Below the pieces are notes generated by a model. The model saw nothing but the letters and a program-made list of their open reading frames with translations, did no database searches and was not told the origin of the DNA. Position numbers and translations under genes: made by a program. Positions 54,881-63,609 of a stretch of 64,000 bases of DNA are shown one piece after another. Source of the DNA: Candidatus Zymogenus saltonus (GTDB taxonomy: Bacteria > Desulfobacterota > Zymogenia > Zymogenales > Zymogenaceae); the NCBI GenBank assembly GCA_016929395.1, contig JAFGIX010000009.1, positions 30,118 to 94,117 on the forward strand. The letters are read 5' to 3'. Position 1 is the stretch's first letter, and every line of letters begins with the position of its first letter.

Positions 54881-55273
54881 TTATCCCAACTCGACCCTCT
54901 TCTCCGACTCCCATAGACCGTGGATGTTGCAGTAGGCCGTTGAGTGGAGGACTCCCGCCTTTTTCGTCTTAAAGGAAAACGTCACCTCGTGATTAGTGTG
55001 AACCGGGCCTTCGTTGGCCCCGGCCACCGACTCCCCGTGGGAGTTGAACTCGAAACGGCCCAGCTCGTAGGTAAACTTGTCACCGTCCGGAGAGAAATAG
55101 CAGGATATCCACCTGATATGGTGCTCCGTCGTGTTTGGGTGGGCAGCCGCCACCCCCAGGCTTACCTTCACGCTTACCCACTCGTCCGCCTTTACCTTAT
55201 CGGGACACTCGATGACCGGCACATGTTTTTCCATTTTCCAGTCACCACCTTGGATCTTATCGGAAATACTCAT
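54881..55273 (-). CDS. Superoxide reductase (desulfoferrodoxin/neelaredoxin type)
   Basis: This 130-aa protein reduces superoxide to peroxide at a mononuclear His4-Cys iron centre. The ligands can be placed in EKHVPVIE, HPNTTEHHIRWI and the C-terminal CNIHGLWES. It lacks the extra N-terminal desulforedoxin domain, so it is neelaredoxin-like. The ATG at 55273 has AAGGAG about seven bases upstream. It sits between rubredoxin and two rubrerythrins, which together form the superoxide-to-water route typical of anaerobes. Confidence 0.94.
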   Translation of the reverse strand: MSISDKIQGGDWKMEKHVPVIECPDKVKADEWVSVKVSLGVAAAHPNTTEHHIRWISCYFSPDGDKFTYELGRFEFNSHGESVAGANEGPVHTNHEVTFSFKTKKAGVLHSTAYCNIHGLWESEKRVELG

Positions 55274-55359
55274 CTTCATACTCCTTTAGAATAATTAGTC
55301 TATTTTAAATATTCACCATAAACGCAGGGGAAAGCAGCGCCATCAAACCCCAAATCAGA

Positions 55360-55521
55360 TCATGTCTCTTTCAAAAACTCGTCCCTTGCCGCCCCGCATA
55401 CGGGACAGGCCCAATCCTCGGGCAGGTCTTGAAATTCGGTTCCCGGTTCTACACCGGCCTCGTCATTTCCCTCATTGGTATCATATATATAACCACAAAC
55501 CGTACACATAAAATCATTCAT
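55360..55521 (-). CDS. Rubredoxin
   Basis: This is a short protein of 53 aa starting MNDFMCTVCGYIYDTNEG. The two CxxCG loops that hold one iron are present: CTVCGY at residues 6-11 and CPVCGA at 39-44, with the acidic middle and the typical LPEDWACP. It donates electrons to superoxide reductase and rubrerythrin. It lies directly upstream of the superoxide reductase gene on the minus strand (87-bp gap). Confidence 0.95.
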   Translation of the reverse strand: MNDFMCTVCGYIYDTNEGNDEAGVEPGTEFQDLPEDWACPVCGAARDEFLKET

Positions 55522-55726
55522 GTGGAAATAATCCCTTTTTAAAAACTCCTTATCAAGATAATTGCTCTTAAATTATCTCCATCTTATTAGGAATACTTAT
55601 TAATAATATTACCTCTTTTTTCATTTGTCAAGTTTTTTTCAACAAATATCTTAAAAAATAGTTGATAAGTCTTAAAATCGTCAAACTTTAGACAGTAAAG
55701 AAAGAGCGCGGATGATAGTCTATTTT

Positions 55727-56572
55727 TCAGGACGACCGGAGCTTGGAGTTTATATCTCTAATCAGAACCTTCGGACACAACTCATCCCTTATACCGAACC
55801 TCGTCAGGACGAAATCGTACCTTGCCGGGTCTTCGGGAGATATGACCCTGAACGCCTCGGTGACCTCGTCGACCGTTTTTATATTTGCCTGCTTCCTCCC
55901 GGTAATGCCCAATGACAGGCTGATCCCGTGCATGTGTATGTCAAGGGGGATCATAAGCTGCGAGGGCTTGACCCCCTTCCATCCCCCGGGATCGACCGCG
56001 TCCTCCCTAACCATCCAGCGGAGAAAGAGATTCAGCCTCTTCATGGAGCTCCCCTTTTCGTGGGACGGAATCAGACTGTTTGGCCCGCCGTTAAACGGCT
56101 CGTTCAGCTCCCTAACAAAGGCAAAAAGCGCGTGAGTCATCTTGTCGTTTTTGTTGACACCTTCCCCATCCCCTCCGTCTTCACAACCTTTAAGCCCGGA
56201 GACAAAGAGTTTTTCGAGGTAGCCGTATCTATCCAGGATACGCTTTACGCTGAAGAGCGTCAGGGCAACCTCCTCTCCCGTGCTGAACCTGTGCTTGAAC
56301 CCGGAAAAAGCACCCTCAAGGGATTCGAGGGACGAATCTCTCAAAAACTTCGACGGCGTCGGCTTCATCTTTTCGAGGACAGCCGAGACACTTTTCAGAA
56401 TCTGGCGCACCCTGCCGTAGGCAAGCGAAGAGGCGATCAGGCCGCAAATTTCTCTGTCTCTCGGGTCTTCGTACTTGTACAGGAACTCCAGCGGGTCGGG
56501 ATGGACGTATTCCCGCCTGTTGTAGCGGTAATAGAGCTCTTCAAAGATATCGGCGTAATATTTAATTGTCAT
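55727..56572 (-). CDS. TIGR02757 (DUF2400) family protein
   Basis: The 281-aa protein matches the DUF2400 family of unknown function: RREYVHPDPLEFLYKYEDPRDREICGLIASSLAYGRV near the start, the middle FKHRFSTGEE, and the C-terminal LMIPLDIHMHGISLSLGITGRKQANIKTVDEVTEAFRVISPEDPARYDF. The C-terminal half recalls HhH/endonuclease III-like helical proteins, but I see no catalytic lysine set. The ATG at 56572 is chosen over an upstream in-frame one. It sits inside the oxygen-defence island, which may be coincidence. Confidence 0.82.
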   Translation of the reverse strand: MTIKYYADIFEELYYRYNRREYVHPDPLEFLYKYEDPRDREICGLIASSLAYGRVRQILKSVSAVLEKMKPTPSKFLRDSSLESLEGAFSGFKHRFSTGEEVALTLFSVKRILDRYGYLEKLFVSGLKGCEDGGDGEGVNKNDKMTHALFAFVRELNEPFNGGPNSLIPSHEKGSSMKRLNLFLRWMVREDAVDPGGWKGVKPSQLMIPLDIHMHGISLSLGITGRKQANIKTVDEVTEAFRVISPEDPARYDFVLTRFGIRDELCPKVLIRDINSKLRSS

Positions 56573-56727
56573 GACACCGTTAATCGTCGTGACACCGACG
56601 GGGGGCAAAAAATGGGATATTTCTTATTGGATATTCTATTCCAATCTCCTATTTAGTAGATTGTACAACTAAACAATTATTCTACGGATATGGGAACTGA
56701 AATTCTATTGAGATTATGGGAAGCCGT

Positions 56728-56907
56728 CTAAGCCGGCTCCCAGAAGCACCTCTTCGGTGAAACGACCTTTCCCTCTTTCTTGAGGGTCTGGATCGCCTTG
56801 GAGACATCCTCCTTGGGAAGGCCTGTCTCCTCGGCGACATCCCCCGGCCTTACAGGCTTATTCAGTTTTTTCATCGCCTCAAGGACAACTTTGCTGTTAT
56901 CCGACAT
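56728..56907 (-). CDS. Small winged-helix-like protein
   Basis: This 59-aa protein starts MSDNSKVVLEAMKKLNKPVR. Its pattern (helix, PGDVAEETGLPKEDVSKAI as helix-turn-helix, then KEGKVVSPKRCFW as wing) fits a minimal winged-helix DNA-binding or transcription-regulator domain. A single cysteine precedes the end. It lies between the Fur/PerR gene and the TIGR02757 gene on the minus strand. The target is unknown. The compact fold and the conserved-looking composition make it a real gene, though no clear ribosome binding site is visible. Confidence 0.72.
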   Translation of the reverse strand: MSDNSKVVLEAMKKLNKPVRPGDVAEETGLPKEDVSKAIQTLKKEGKVVSPKRCFWEPA

Positions 56908-57009
56908 TATTTAACTCCAATAGTAAAACTATTTTTTAAAGGCGCGGATTACTTATTGATGAAAACAGTAGATTTATCCGCATATATGATAATATCCTGT
57001 TTATGCCTT

Positions 57010-57426
57010 CTAATCAGCCCGATCTCTCTTATTTTTACATTCGGGGCAAACTCCCACTAATTCAAGCTTGTGAGTGAGGTCGGTGTATCCGTCTGCGCCG
57101 GAATAGAGCTTCTCAAGACCGCTAAAGACCATTGACTCTATCGGCAAGTCTTCCACCCTGCCGCAGACTCTGCACCTTACGTGATAGTGATTTTCGATGT
57201 TCCCGTCAAACCGCTTTTGGGTTCCGCCAACTTCAATCTTTTGAATCATACTGAGATCGGACAATATCTCGAGATTCCTATACACGGTTCCCAGGCTTAT
57301 CTTCGGGAGCCGTTTCCTCACCATTTCGTAGACCTGATCAGCGGTCGGATGCGTGGTTACGTCTTTAAGCACATCCATTATAACCTTACGCTGGTTTGTC
57401 ATGCGATAAATCTGCCCGTCAGCCAT
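57010..57426 (-). CDS. Fur/PerR family transcriptional regulator
   Basis: The 138-aa repressor has an N-terminal winged helix (TNQRKVIMDVLKDVTTHPTADQVYEMVRKRLPKISLGTVYRNLEIL) and a C-terminal dimerisation and metal domain (HYHVRCRVCGRVEDLP, then VCPECKNK as a structural zinc site with two CxxC pairs). The HxHxR segment and neighbours fit PerR-like peroxide sensing, but Fur (iron) cannot be excluded. It lies next to the rubrerythrin, superoxide reductase and rubredoxin genes. A Fur-like box overlaps its own promoter region, indicating autoregulation. Confidence 0.9.
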   Translation of the reverse strand: MADGQIYRMTNQRKVIMDVLKDVTTHPTADQVYEMVRKRLPKISLGTVYRNLEILSDLSMIQKIEVGGTQKRFDGNIENHYHVRCRVCGRVEDLPIESMVFSGLEKLYSGADGYTDLTHKLELVGVCPECKNKRDRAD

Positions 57427-57448
57427 TTCTAAATCCTTTTGCCATGTT

Positions 57449-57467
57449 AGAAATAATTATCATTAAC
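57449..57467 (-). promoter_or_regulatory. Fur-like operator upstream of the Fur/PerR gene
   Basis: On the minus strand the 19-bp segment contains AATGATAAT in full and agrees with the Fur consensus at about 14 of 19 positions. It lies about 22 bp before the start codon, a place suited to autorepression. The rest of 57427-57715 is AT-rich with no gene. Confidence 0.55.
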
Positions 57468-57715
57468 TATTATACTGTTTTATAATTCATTGTCAAGAGG
57501 TTTCCATTCCCACCATGAGATAATTCCATTTATTATATCAAAAAATTTGTCTTTTGTGTAAAGAAACAATGATCCAGTAGAACATTTTTTTCGTTTGTCA
57601 AACAACCGGGGTGACATCACGTCTGACTTGATCAAAGACGAAATGAAAAAAGCCCGTAATCACTCACACATATTTACACTTCGTTCAGGCCTTAATGTTG
57701 TACGAAGATTTTCGT

Positions 57716-58639
57716 TCATATAGATATTTTTAGAAGCTTCTCTGCATTTTTGTAAAATATCATATCTGAAATCTTTTTATCCCCCCTGCACGCCCTCTTG
57801 ACGGCCCTGATCGGGGTGGATCTTGAGCCCCAGGGCCAGTCTGATGCGAAGAGGACCCTCTCCGGCCCGAAGGAGTCTATGAGCTTTCTGATATTTTTAG
57901 GTGATTGAATCGAAACGTCGACGTAGGCGTTCTTCAACGAAGACATCATCTCGATAACCCTATCGATCTCGTAAAGCCCAGCGTGCCCCACGATGAATTT
58001 CACCTTCGGAAAGGCCTTCACAAGGTCCCTGGCATAGTGGGCCTCGCCGTACTCTGGGACCTGACCGTCCTCCTCGTCTTTCGGATAGTAATGGGAAATC
58101 CCCAGATGAAACAGGATGGGAAACTCGTGGGGAGCGAAGGCCTCGACGGTCTCGAAGGTCTTCTTGTCCGTCAGAGAGACCTTCTGGAGTATAGGGTGAA
58201 GCTTGAGACCCTTTGCGCCCTCCTCCACGTCCTCTTTCAGCTTCGCCCTGACCTTGGCCTTGTCGAATTTCTGCGTGAAGTCAACGCCGGTAAAGGGAAT
58301 TATCCCCTTGTCCTTTTTCGCCGCGACCTTCAGGTCGCCAAACGTGAGATAGGGAGGTATCGGCATGCAGGCGCTCTTCACAACTCCGTATTTGTCCATA
58401 TCCCTTCTCATGTTCTCCCGTGTGGCGGTAAGGTTCCTGGCCCGGCTTGCCCTGGTGATCAGGGGATACAGGGGGCTCTCGTAGATTGCGCCGCCGAAAT
58501 CGGGATGGAGCATCATCTCCGATACCGATATAAGATCTATAAAGATCTTCTTTTTGACCCCGGTCTTTTCGATCAGCTCACCGCCGTTCGGATAGATTAT
58601 ATCCCCGAGGTGTGTGTGGATGTCGATTATCTTTTCCAT
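57716..58639 (-). CDS. Amidohydrolase family protein
   Basis: The 307-aa protein is an amidohydrolase-2-like TIM-barrel metal hydrolase. Metal-ligand motifs are DIHTHLGD at the start, LFHLGISHYYP, FIVGHAGLYEID and LFASDWPWGSRS near the end. Such enzymes decarboxylate or hydrolyse small organic acids. The ATG at 58639 (MEKIIDIHTHL) is preferred over a GTG three codons upstream. It lies 130 bp after a transporter gene on the same strand. The substrate is unknown. Confidence 0.85.
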   Translation of the reverse strand: MEKIIDIHTHLGDIIYPNGGELIEKTGVKKKIFIDLISVSEMMLHPDFGGAIYESPLYPLITRASRARNLTATRENMRRDMDKYGVVKSACMPIPPYLTFGDLKVAAKKDKGIIPFTGVDFTQKFDKAKVRAKLKEDVEEGAKGLKLHPILQKVSLTDKKTFETVEAFAPHEFPILFHLGISHYYPKDEEDGQVPEYGEAHYARDLVKAFPKVKFIVGHAGLYEIDRVIEMMSSLKNAYVDVSIQSPKNIRKLIDSFGPERVLFASDWPWGSRSTPIRAVKRACRGDKKISDMIFYKNAEKLLKISI

Positions 58640-58769
58640 CGTAATCACCCTTCTTATTTACCTCTATTGAAATTTCATCCCCCTTTAAGATTTCTCAAGC
58701 GCCATTTTACAACGGCCCCCTTCCCCCGGCGGTCATCTCAAGGGGGGATGAAGCAGAGACAATAATTTG

Positions 58770-60077
58770 CTATGCCATCCCTTCTATCTTAGCCTCGGCC
58801 TCTCTCGCGAGCGCCTTCCCCTTCTCGTGGTCAACAAACAGGAGGAGAAATCCGCCTGTGATGAAGAAAAACACCACCGCCAGGATCGAGAGCCTGCTGG
58901 TCCCCGTCAGCGTACCCACAAGCCCGAAGACCAGGGGTCCCAGGACGCCGGAGAACTTCGAGCTTATGTCGTAAAAGCCGAAGAACTCGGCGGTCTTGCT
59001 TCTGGGTATCATGGCCCCGAAGAGGGACCTCGAAAGCCCCTGGGAGCCCCCTTGAACCAGCGCCACGCAGAAGGCCAGTATCCAGAAATGGATGGGACTG
59101 CTCATGAAATACCCGCCGATGGAGATGGCCGAGTAGATGGTAAGCGATATCAGGATTCCGGTCTTCGGGGAGAGCTTCTTGGCAATCGTGCCGAACAGCA
59201 GCGTAAATGGGATGCCCGCAAACTGCACCATCAGAAGCGCCCCAATGAGATGCCCCTGTCCTATTCCGATCTCGGTCCCGAAAGCGGTCGCCATCACGAT
59301 GATGGTTCCTATACCGTCGTTGTAGAGCCAGTAGGCGATTAGGAACTTCAACGCCTCCCTGAACTTCTTGATCTCGGAAAAGGTAAGCCCAATCCTCTGA
59401 AAGCTTGCGGCTATCGAGCTTTTGTACTCCCCCGCCATCTTGATGCTCGGCGGCTCCGGTACGTTTTTGAGAACAGGAATGGAGAAGAGCGCCCACCAGA
59501 GACCCACGGTCACAAAGGAGAGCCTCGTCCCCCACTCCACCGCCGAGACACCCATGTATTCGTGGATTCCGAAGAGAGCGGGCTTTTGAATCATCAGGAG
59601 GTTTATCGCAAGGAGTATCCCGCCGCCCAGATAGCCTATCGCATATCCCCCGGTGGATACCTGGTCTATCCTGTCCCCCGCAACGCTGGGCAAAAGCGAA
59701 TCGTAAAAGATATTGGACGCGGAAAAACCTATCCTCCCGATGAGATAAAGGCCTGACGCCAAGAGCCAGTCGCCTGTGGATATGACCACGAGGGAGGCTG
59801 TCCCCAGACTCCCGACCCCCATAAAAAGCGCCAGAAACCTCTTCCTTGAGCCGCTGTGGTCGGCCATGGCGCCCAGGATCGGGGCCAGTATAGCCGCCGT
59901 CAGCATGGCGATGGAGTTGGTAAACCCCCAGTTAGAGGTTGCCTGCACAGGCGCCAAATTCGCCCCCGCCACCTTTACGTAAAAGATAGGCATGACCGCG
60001 GCGAGGATCGTCGTGGCAAAGCCGGAATTCGCCCAGTCATACATGCACCAGCTTAAAATCTTTTTTCTGTCACTCAT
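58770..60077 (-). CDS. UMF1/Atg22-like MFS transporter
   Basis: The 435-aa integral membrane protein has about 12 hydrophobic segments and starts ILSWCMYDWANSGFATTILAAVMP, the hallmark of the UMF1 (Atg22-like) branch of the major facilitator superfamily. Further marks are GAMADHSGSRKRFL in the second loop and the late QGGSQGLSRSLFGAMIPRSKTAEFFGFYD. Eukaryotic Atg22 exports amino acids from the vacuole; bacterial substrates are not known. A GGAGG site precedes the ATG. It may be co-transcribed with the amidohydrolase. Confidence 0.88.
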   Translation of the reverse strand: MSDRKKILSWCMYDWANSGFATTILAAVMPIFYVKVAGANLAPVQATSNWGFTNSIAMLTAAILAPILGAMADHSGSRKRFLALFMGVGSLGTASLVVISTGDWLLASGLYLIGRIGFSASNIFYDSLLPSVAGDRIDQVSTGGYAIGYLGGGILLAINLLMIQKPALFGIHEYMGVSAVEWGTRLSFVTVGLWWALFSIPVLKNVPEPPSIKMAGEYKSSIAASFQRIGLTFSEIKKFREALKFLIAYWLYNDGIGTIIVMATAFGTEIGIGQGHLIGALLMVQFAGIPFTLLFGTIAKKLSPKTGILISLTIYSAISIGGYFMSSPIHFWILAFCVALVQGGSQGLSRSLFGAMIPRSKTAEFFGFYDISSKFSGVLGPLVFGLVGTLTGTSRLSILAVVFFFITGGFLLLFVDHEKGKALAREAEAKIEGMA

Positions 60078-60171
60078 AATTCCTCCAAATATAAAACTAT
60101 CATGGACATATATAATACCAATTCATACATACAATCAATGAAAAAAATCATCTTTACAGAAAACTTACATT

Positions 60172-61023
60172 TCAGCTCTTAACCCGTTCTCCCTTAACGG
60201 AAAGAGCGCTCAGCCCACCCACGTCGGTCCTTTTATCATATGTCTCGAGGATGTCCCCCACGGTATCTACACCATCCTCAAGTCTCATCTCAACGGCGCC
60301 CTCGGGACACACCTTCACGCAGTTTCCGCACCCCTTGCAGTATTCTTCGTTTATCTCCGTCCTACCGCCGGTGATCTCGCCTGTGATCGCGCCTGTGATC
60401 GATATAGCCCCTGCTACGCACAAGTCGACGCACGCCCCGCATCCGGTGCAGCCTTCCATGACCGAGACGGTAAGGCCGGGGAGCCTCTTGATATTCTCGA
60501 AAAAGCCCTCCGACTGCCTGACCCTGACGCCTCGCCTCACCGAGCAGCAGCAGTCGCAGCAGAAGCAGACGTTGAGCATCCTCTTGTAATCGATACCCCA
60601 GAGCCACGCGTCGAACTCGTTATGTAAAACGAGGGGAAAGAGGCCCAACCCAATCGCGTTTTCGGCGTGCACAACGGCCTCCCTTATCGATACTTCCCTA
60701 CCCATACCGCGACCCAGCTCCCTTGCTGCGCTCCCCAGAAAGAGGCACCCGATATCGACAGGATACGACCTGCACCCCTCCCCCCTCCGGCAGAGGCACT
60801 CGGTCATAATATAGATACAGTCGGCCCGCTCAATGATCGGCCCCAGAATCTCCATCGGCAGGATAACGCTTTTGCCCCCCCTTATCACCTCGTTCACCGG
60901 TATCATATGGGCGGAGGTGTCCGCCTCCGACTCTTTGTGTTTGATAAGGCCCATGTCGTCGAGGAGTTGAAAGAGTTTATAGAATTTCATCATCAGGTCA
61001 TATGTAAACTTCGACCTTCCCAA
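60172..61023 (-). CDS. 4Fe-4S ferredoxin-type protein
   Basis: The 283-aa protein has three parts. The N-terminal part (about 1-70) is helical. A middle part has grouped cysteines (ECLCRRGEGCRSYPVDIGC and the dense NVCFCCDCCCSVRRG). The C-terminus carries two 4Fe-4S ferredoxin sites (CTGCGACVDLC and CKGCGNCVKVCPEGA). Similar proteins occur in anaerobes as electron carriers or regulators of redox enzymes; the specific partner is unknown. The TTG start follows GGGAG by seven bases. It precedes the UMF1 transporter gene on the minus strand with a 94-bp gap. Confidence 0.82.
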   Translation of the reverse strand: MGRSKFTYDLMMKFYKLFQLLDDMGLIKHKESEADTSAHMIPVNEVIRGGKSVILPMEILGPIIERADCIYIMTECLCRRGEGCRSYPVDIGCLFLGSAARELGRGMGREVSIREAVVHAENAIGLGLFPLVLHNEFDAWLWGIDYKRMLNVCFCCDCCCSVRRGVRVRQSEGFFENIKRLPGLTVSVMEGCTGCGACVDLCVAGAISITGAITGEITGGRTEINEEYCKGCGNCVKVCPEGAVEMRLEDGVDTVGDILETYDKRTDVGGLSALSVKGERVKS

Positions 61024-61142
61024 CCTCTATCTCCCTTTTATCAATCACTCAAGTTCTTAAACATCCACAAAAGTTAAAAAATCACCGCGAAAGCCTCCCC
61101 CCTAAACCCATGCAAGACCGAGCCGGCCCAATCCCATAGACG

Positions 61143-62519
61143 CTAACCGAGCGACTTCGCCGCCATCGAAGCATCATTTTTGAACTTGACCATGTCCACA
61201 ACCGTGTTATTCTTCCTTGCCTCCTCGGCAGCGAAACAGAGAAGGTGGCTGTCGAGGGCGTCTTTGGCCCTCGTCAAGACATCGGCCCCCTTGTTCTTGT
61301 TGAAGTTCCTCACGGATTTGGCAAACTCTATCAGCACCGTTCCGTCAGATCCGCCGTGAAACAGGGGGTTGAACCTGACCCTCTTCCTCCTTACCTTGTT
61401 CTTCGGGTTGAAGTTTCTCACCTCGAGCCTTCCTGTGAGGTCTTTTGAATATATCTCGCCGGTTGTCCCGTTGATGTTCAGGGTCCGCTCCCACGTCAGG
61501 CTGAACGCCGACAGCGAAAGCGTGGCGAGCTTTCCCCCCTCGTACTCGATGTTCACGAGCTGGTGATCCATGACATCATTGTCGCACTTAAAGACGCATC
61601 TGCCGTGGGGGCCGTTTTTCAGCTCCTCTATCCGCCCCTCCCTGTCCACGCTGGTCAGGTTGTAGGCTGAGAGGCTCCTGAGATGGGGATATTTGATATA
61701 CCCATCGACGAGGGTTCCCGGCGTTATGCCGGTAATGAGGGATACCGGTATCTGGGGAAAGCCGGGCTTGATGTACTGCTTGTAGGCGTGGAACGGACAA
61801 GTCTTTTCCACAGGGCAGCCGTCGAGGCACCTCTCGGGCGCCCCCTTAGGGGCGTTTTCCTCCCTGAAGTAGGTGAGCTTCCCGTAGGAAGAGACGCTTA
61901 TGGGATGGGCATCCGCAAACCAGGTGATCAGGTCAAAGTCGTGAATCCCCTTGGCCGATAGAAACGAGATGACATCCACGCTCCTCCTGGCGAATCCCCG
62001 AACATAGCTCATTATGAAATGCCAGTATCCGAGGTTCTCCGAAGTCTGGATTCCCATGAGTTCTCCTATTTTCCCCTCGTCTATCAGCCTTCTTATCCTC
62101 TCGTAGAGCGGAAGGTAGCGGCACTCCAAAAATATCTGTAGGATCATCCCCTGCTTCTCGGCCTCGTTAACCAAGCTCACGCACTGGGCGGGAGACTGGG
62201 CCATCGGCTTTTCCAAAAGCGTGTGATACCCCTTTCTCAATGCCGCTATCGTCGAATCGTAATGGTGGATGTCCGGCATTGCGTTTATCACGGCGTCTGC
62301 GAGCCTTGGCTTTTCCATAAGGTCGCGCCAGTCGGCAAATACGTTTTCCTTTGGAATATTGAATTTCTTTACGAATCTCTCCCTCCGCTGGTCGTTCGCC
62401 TCCGCAACTGCAACATATTTGAACAGGTCGGGGTGTTTCTTCGCAAAAATCCCGAACATGACCTGACCCCTTTCGCCCGCCCCGAGGAGGGCGACTGTAA
62501 CCGGTTTCTTTGCCATCAT
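61143..62519 (-). CDS. Gfo/Idh/MocA family oxidoreductase
   Basis: The 458-aa NAD(P)-dependent oxidoreductase has an N-terminal Rossmann fold (VTVALLGAGERGQVMFGIF), the conserved EKPMAQSPAQC containing the catalytic-type lysine, and a C-terminal alpha/beta sheet. It is longer than typical (about 350 aa) because of an insert containing CLDGCPVEKTCPFHAYKQY, a possible metal-binding loop. Such enzymes act on sugars or cyclitols. It stands alone on the minus strand; its start lies divergent to tatA. The substrate is not predictable. Confidence 0.88.
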   Translation of the reverse strand: MMAKKPVTVALLGAGERGQVMFGIFAKKHPDLFKYVAVAEANDQRRERFVKKFNIPKENVFADWRDLMEKPRLADAVINAMPDIHHYDSTIAALRKGYHTLLEKPMAQSPAQCVSLVNEAEKQGMILQIFLECRYLPLYERIRRLIDEGKIGELMGIQTSENLGYWHFIMSYVRGFARRSVDVISFLSAKGIHDFDLITWFADAHPISVSSYGKLTYFREENAPKGAPERCLDGCPVEKTCPFHAYKQYIKPGFPQIPVSLITGITPGTLVDGYIKYPHLRSLSAYNLTSVDREGRIEELKNGPHGRCVFKCDNDVMDHQLVNIEYEGGKLATLSLSAFSLTWERTLNINGTTGEIYSKDLTGRLEVRNFNPKNKVRRKRVRFNPLFHGGSDGTVLIEFAKSVRNFNKNKGADVLTRAKDALDSHLLCFAAEEARKNNTVVDMVKFKNDASMAAKSLG

Positions 62520-62720
62520 TCATCTCCTAATATATATTCCAATTCGGATATACTATTTTAATCACGGCGGAAATGCAAGCCTTTTACCCTTTTTTCAAAA
62601 ACTCCATTATCTTCTTGCTTTATAAATAAAATCGTGCTATATTTTAAAATTAACGGTGGATACCGCATAAGGCTGATACAAGATTAGCCGAAGTTTATTC
62701 TTCTTTTTAGGAGACCGGTA

Positions 62721-62918
62721 ATGTTTGGACTTGGTATGCCTGAGCTCATCATAATTCTTGTCTTGGCCCTTCTGATTTTCGGGGCCGGCAAGCTTCCTGA
62801 AGTCGGGGCTTCCCTCGGCAAAGGGATCAGGAACTTCAAAAAGGGCATCTCCAGCATAGATGACGAAATAAAAAGGGATGAGCCAGATCGTCCCGAAGAG
62901 ATCGAGAAAAAGGGCTAG
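62721..62918 (+). CDS. tatA: Sec-independent translocase subunit TatA
   Basis: The 65-aa protein has one N-terminal transmembrane helix (MPELIIILVLALLIFGAGKLPE), a hinge with the conserved FGAGKLPEVG, and an amphipathic helix (SLGKGIRNFKKGI). It ends in an acidic-charged tail. TatA forms the pore for export of folded proteins with twin-arginine signals. No tatB or tatC is adjacent. The ATG lies after AGGAGACC. The 269 bp downstream to the tRNA hold no further gene. Confidence 0.95.
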   Translation: MFGLGMPELIIILVLALLIFGAGKLPEVGASLGKGIRNFKKGISSIDDEIKRDEPDRPEEIEKKG

Positions 62919-63040
62919 ACCGTTTTTGCTTTGATTCGGTTTGTCGATGTGGGGGATGGGAAGGATGGGGGATCTTACTTACTAAAATGCGGGGGGACGG
63001 GGGGAATGCTGAAGTTTTTTTTATTTTGGGCCAATTTTTA

Positions 63041-63069
63041 TTGACAGGGCCATTCTATATTGCTATATT
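63041..63069 (+). promoter_or_regulatory. Sigma-70-type promoter of the initiator tRNA
   Basis: A perfect TTGACA box at 63041-63046, 17 bp, then TATATT at 63064-63069. It lies about 120 bp upstream of the mature tRNA 5' end and should produce a precursor with a leader rich in short ATTGATTGCC-type words. Confidence 0.72.
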
Positions 63070-63187
63070 GCCAGTTCGCGGCCCGGTGACGAATTGATTG
63101 CCATATTGATTGCCACACAGACTGACTGATTGCTGATTGATATTAAGATTGATGTTTTGACATTTTGAGGGCTTAAAAGAAGATTGA

Positions 63188-63264
<77 letters not shown>

Positions 63265-63277
63265 GTTCCAATAAAAA

Positions 63278-63324
63278 ACGGGCGTCCACATAGTTTGATA
63301 ACTTCCGTGGGTGCCCGTTTTTTT
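63278..63324 (+). terminator. Intrinsic terminator after the initiator tRNA
   Basis: An inverted repeat (ACGGGCGTCCAC ... GTGGGTGCCCGT) with a loop of about 17 bases is followed by seven Ts. It starts 14 bp after the tRNA CCA end. Confidence 0.88.
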
Positions 63325-63373
63325 GTTGGTTTTATTATCTTTATATTTCAACAACCTCACCGGCATCAACCGC

Positions 63374-63432
63374 ACGATTGCCGCGCCTGTGTTTTAAAAA
63401 AGGATATACAAGGGAACCACTCCTCGCAATGA
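63374..63432. repeat. Right-half copy of the GTCATTGCGAG element
   Basis: It shares CGATTGCCGCGCC and the terminal CTCGCAATGAC with the element at 7480-7602, but lacks the left half and has a different short centre. It is a decayed copy in the gene-free stretch 63325-63609. Confidence 0.7.
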
Positions 63433-63493
63433 CAGCAAGGGGGAAAAAACATAGAAATATTCTGTCATCCTCAGCACCACTGGGAATCTATTC

Positions 63494-63600
63494 TGTCATT
63501 CCCGACCCGATCGGGAATCCAGTAAATATCAGGCTGGATTCCCGTTTTCATGGGAATGACAAATAATTCCGGATTCCCGATTCCCAAGGGAATGACAAAT
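63494..63600. repeat. TCATTCCCG-type inverted repeat cluster
   Basis: A copy with terminal inverted repeats TGTCATTCCC ... GGGAATGACA (63494-63561) has an inner pair GGGAATCCAG ... CTGGATTCCC. A second partial copy (GGATTCCCG ... GGGAATGACA) follows at 63571-63600. This is a common dispersed palindromic family in proteobacterial-type genomes, distinct from the GTCATTGCGAG family. Confidence 0.72.
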
Positions 63601-63609
63601 ATTGTTCCG

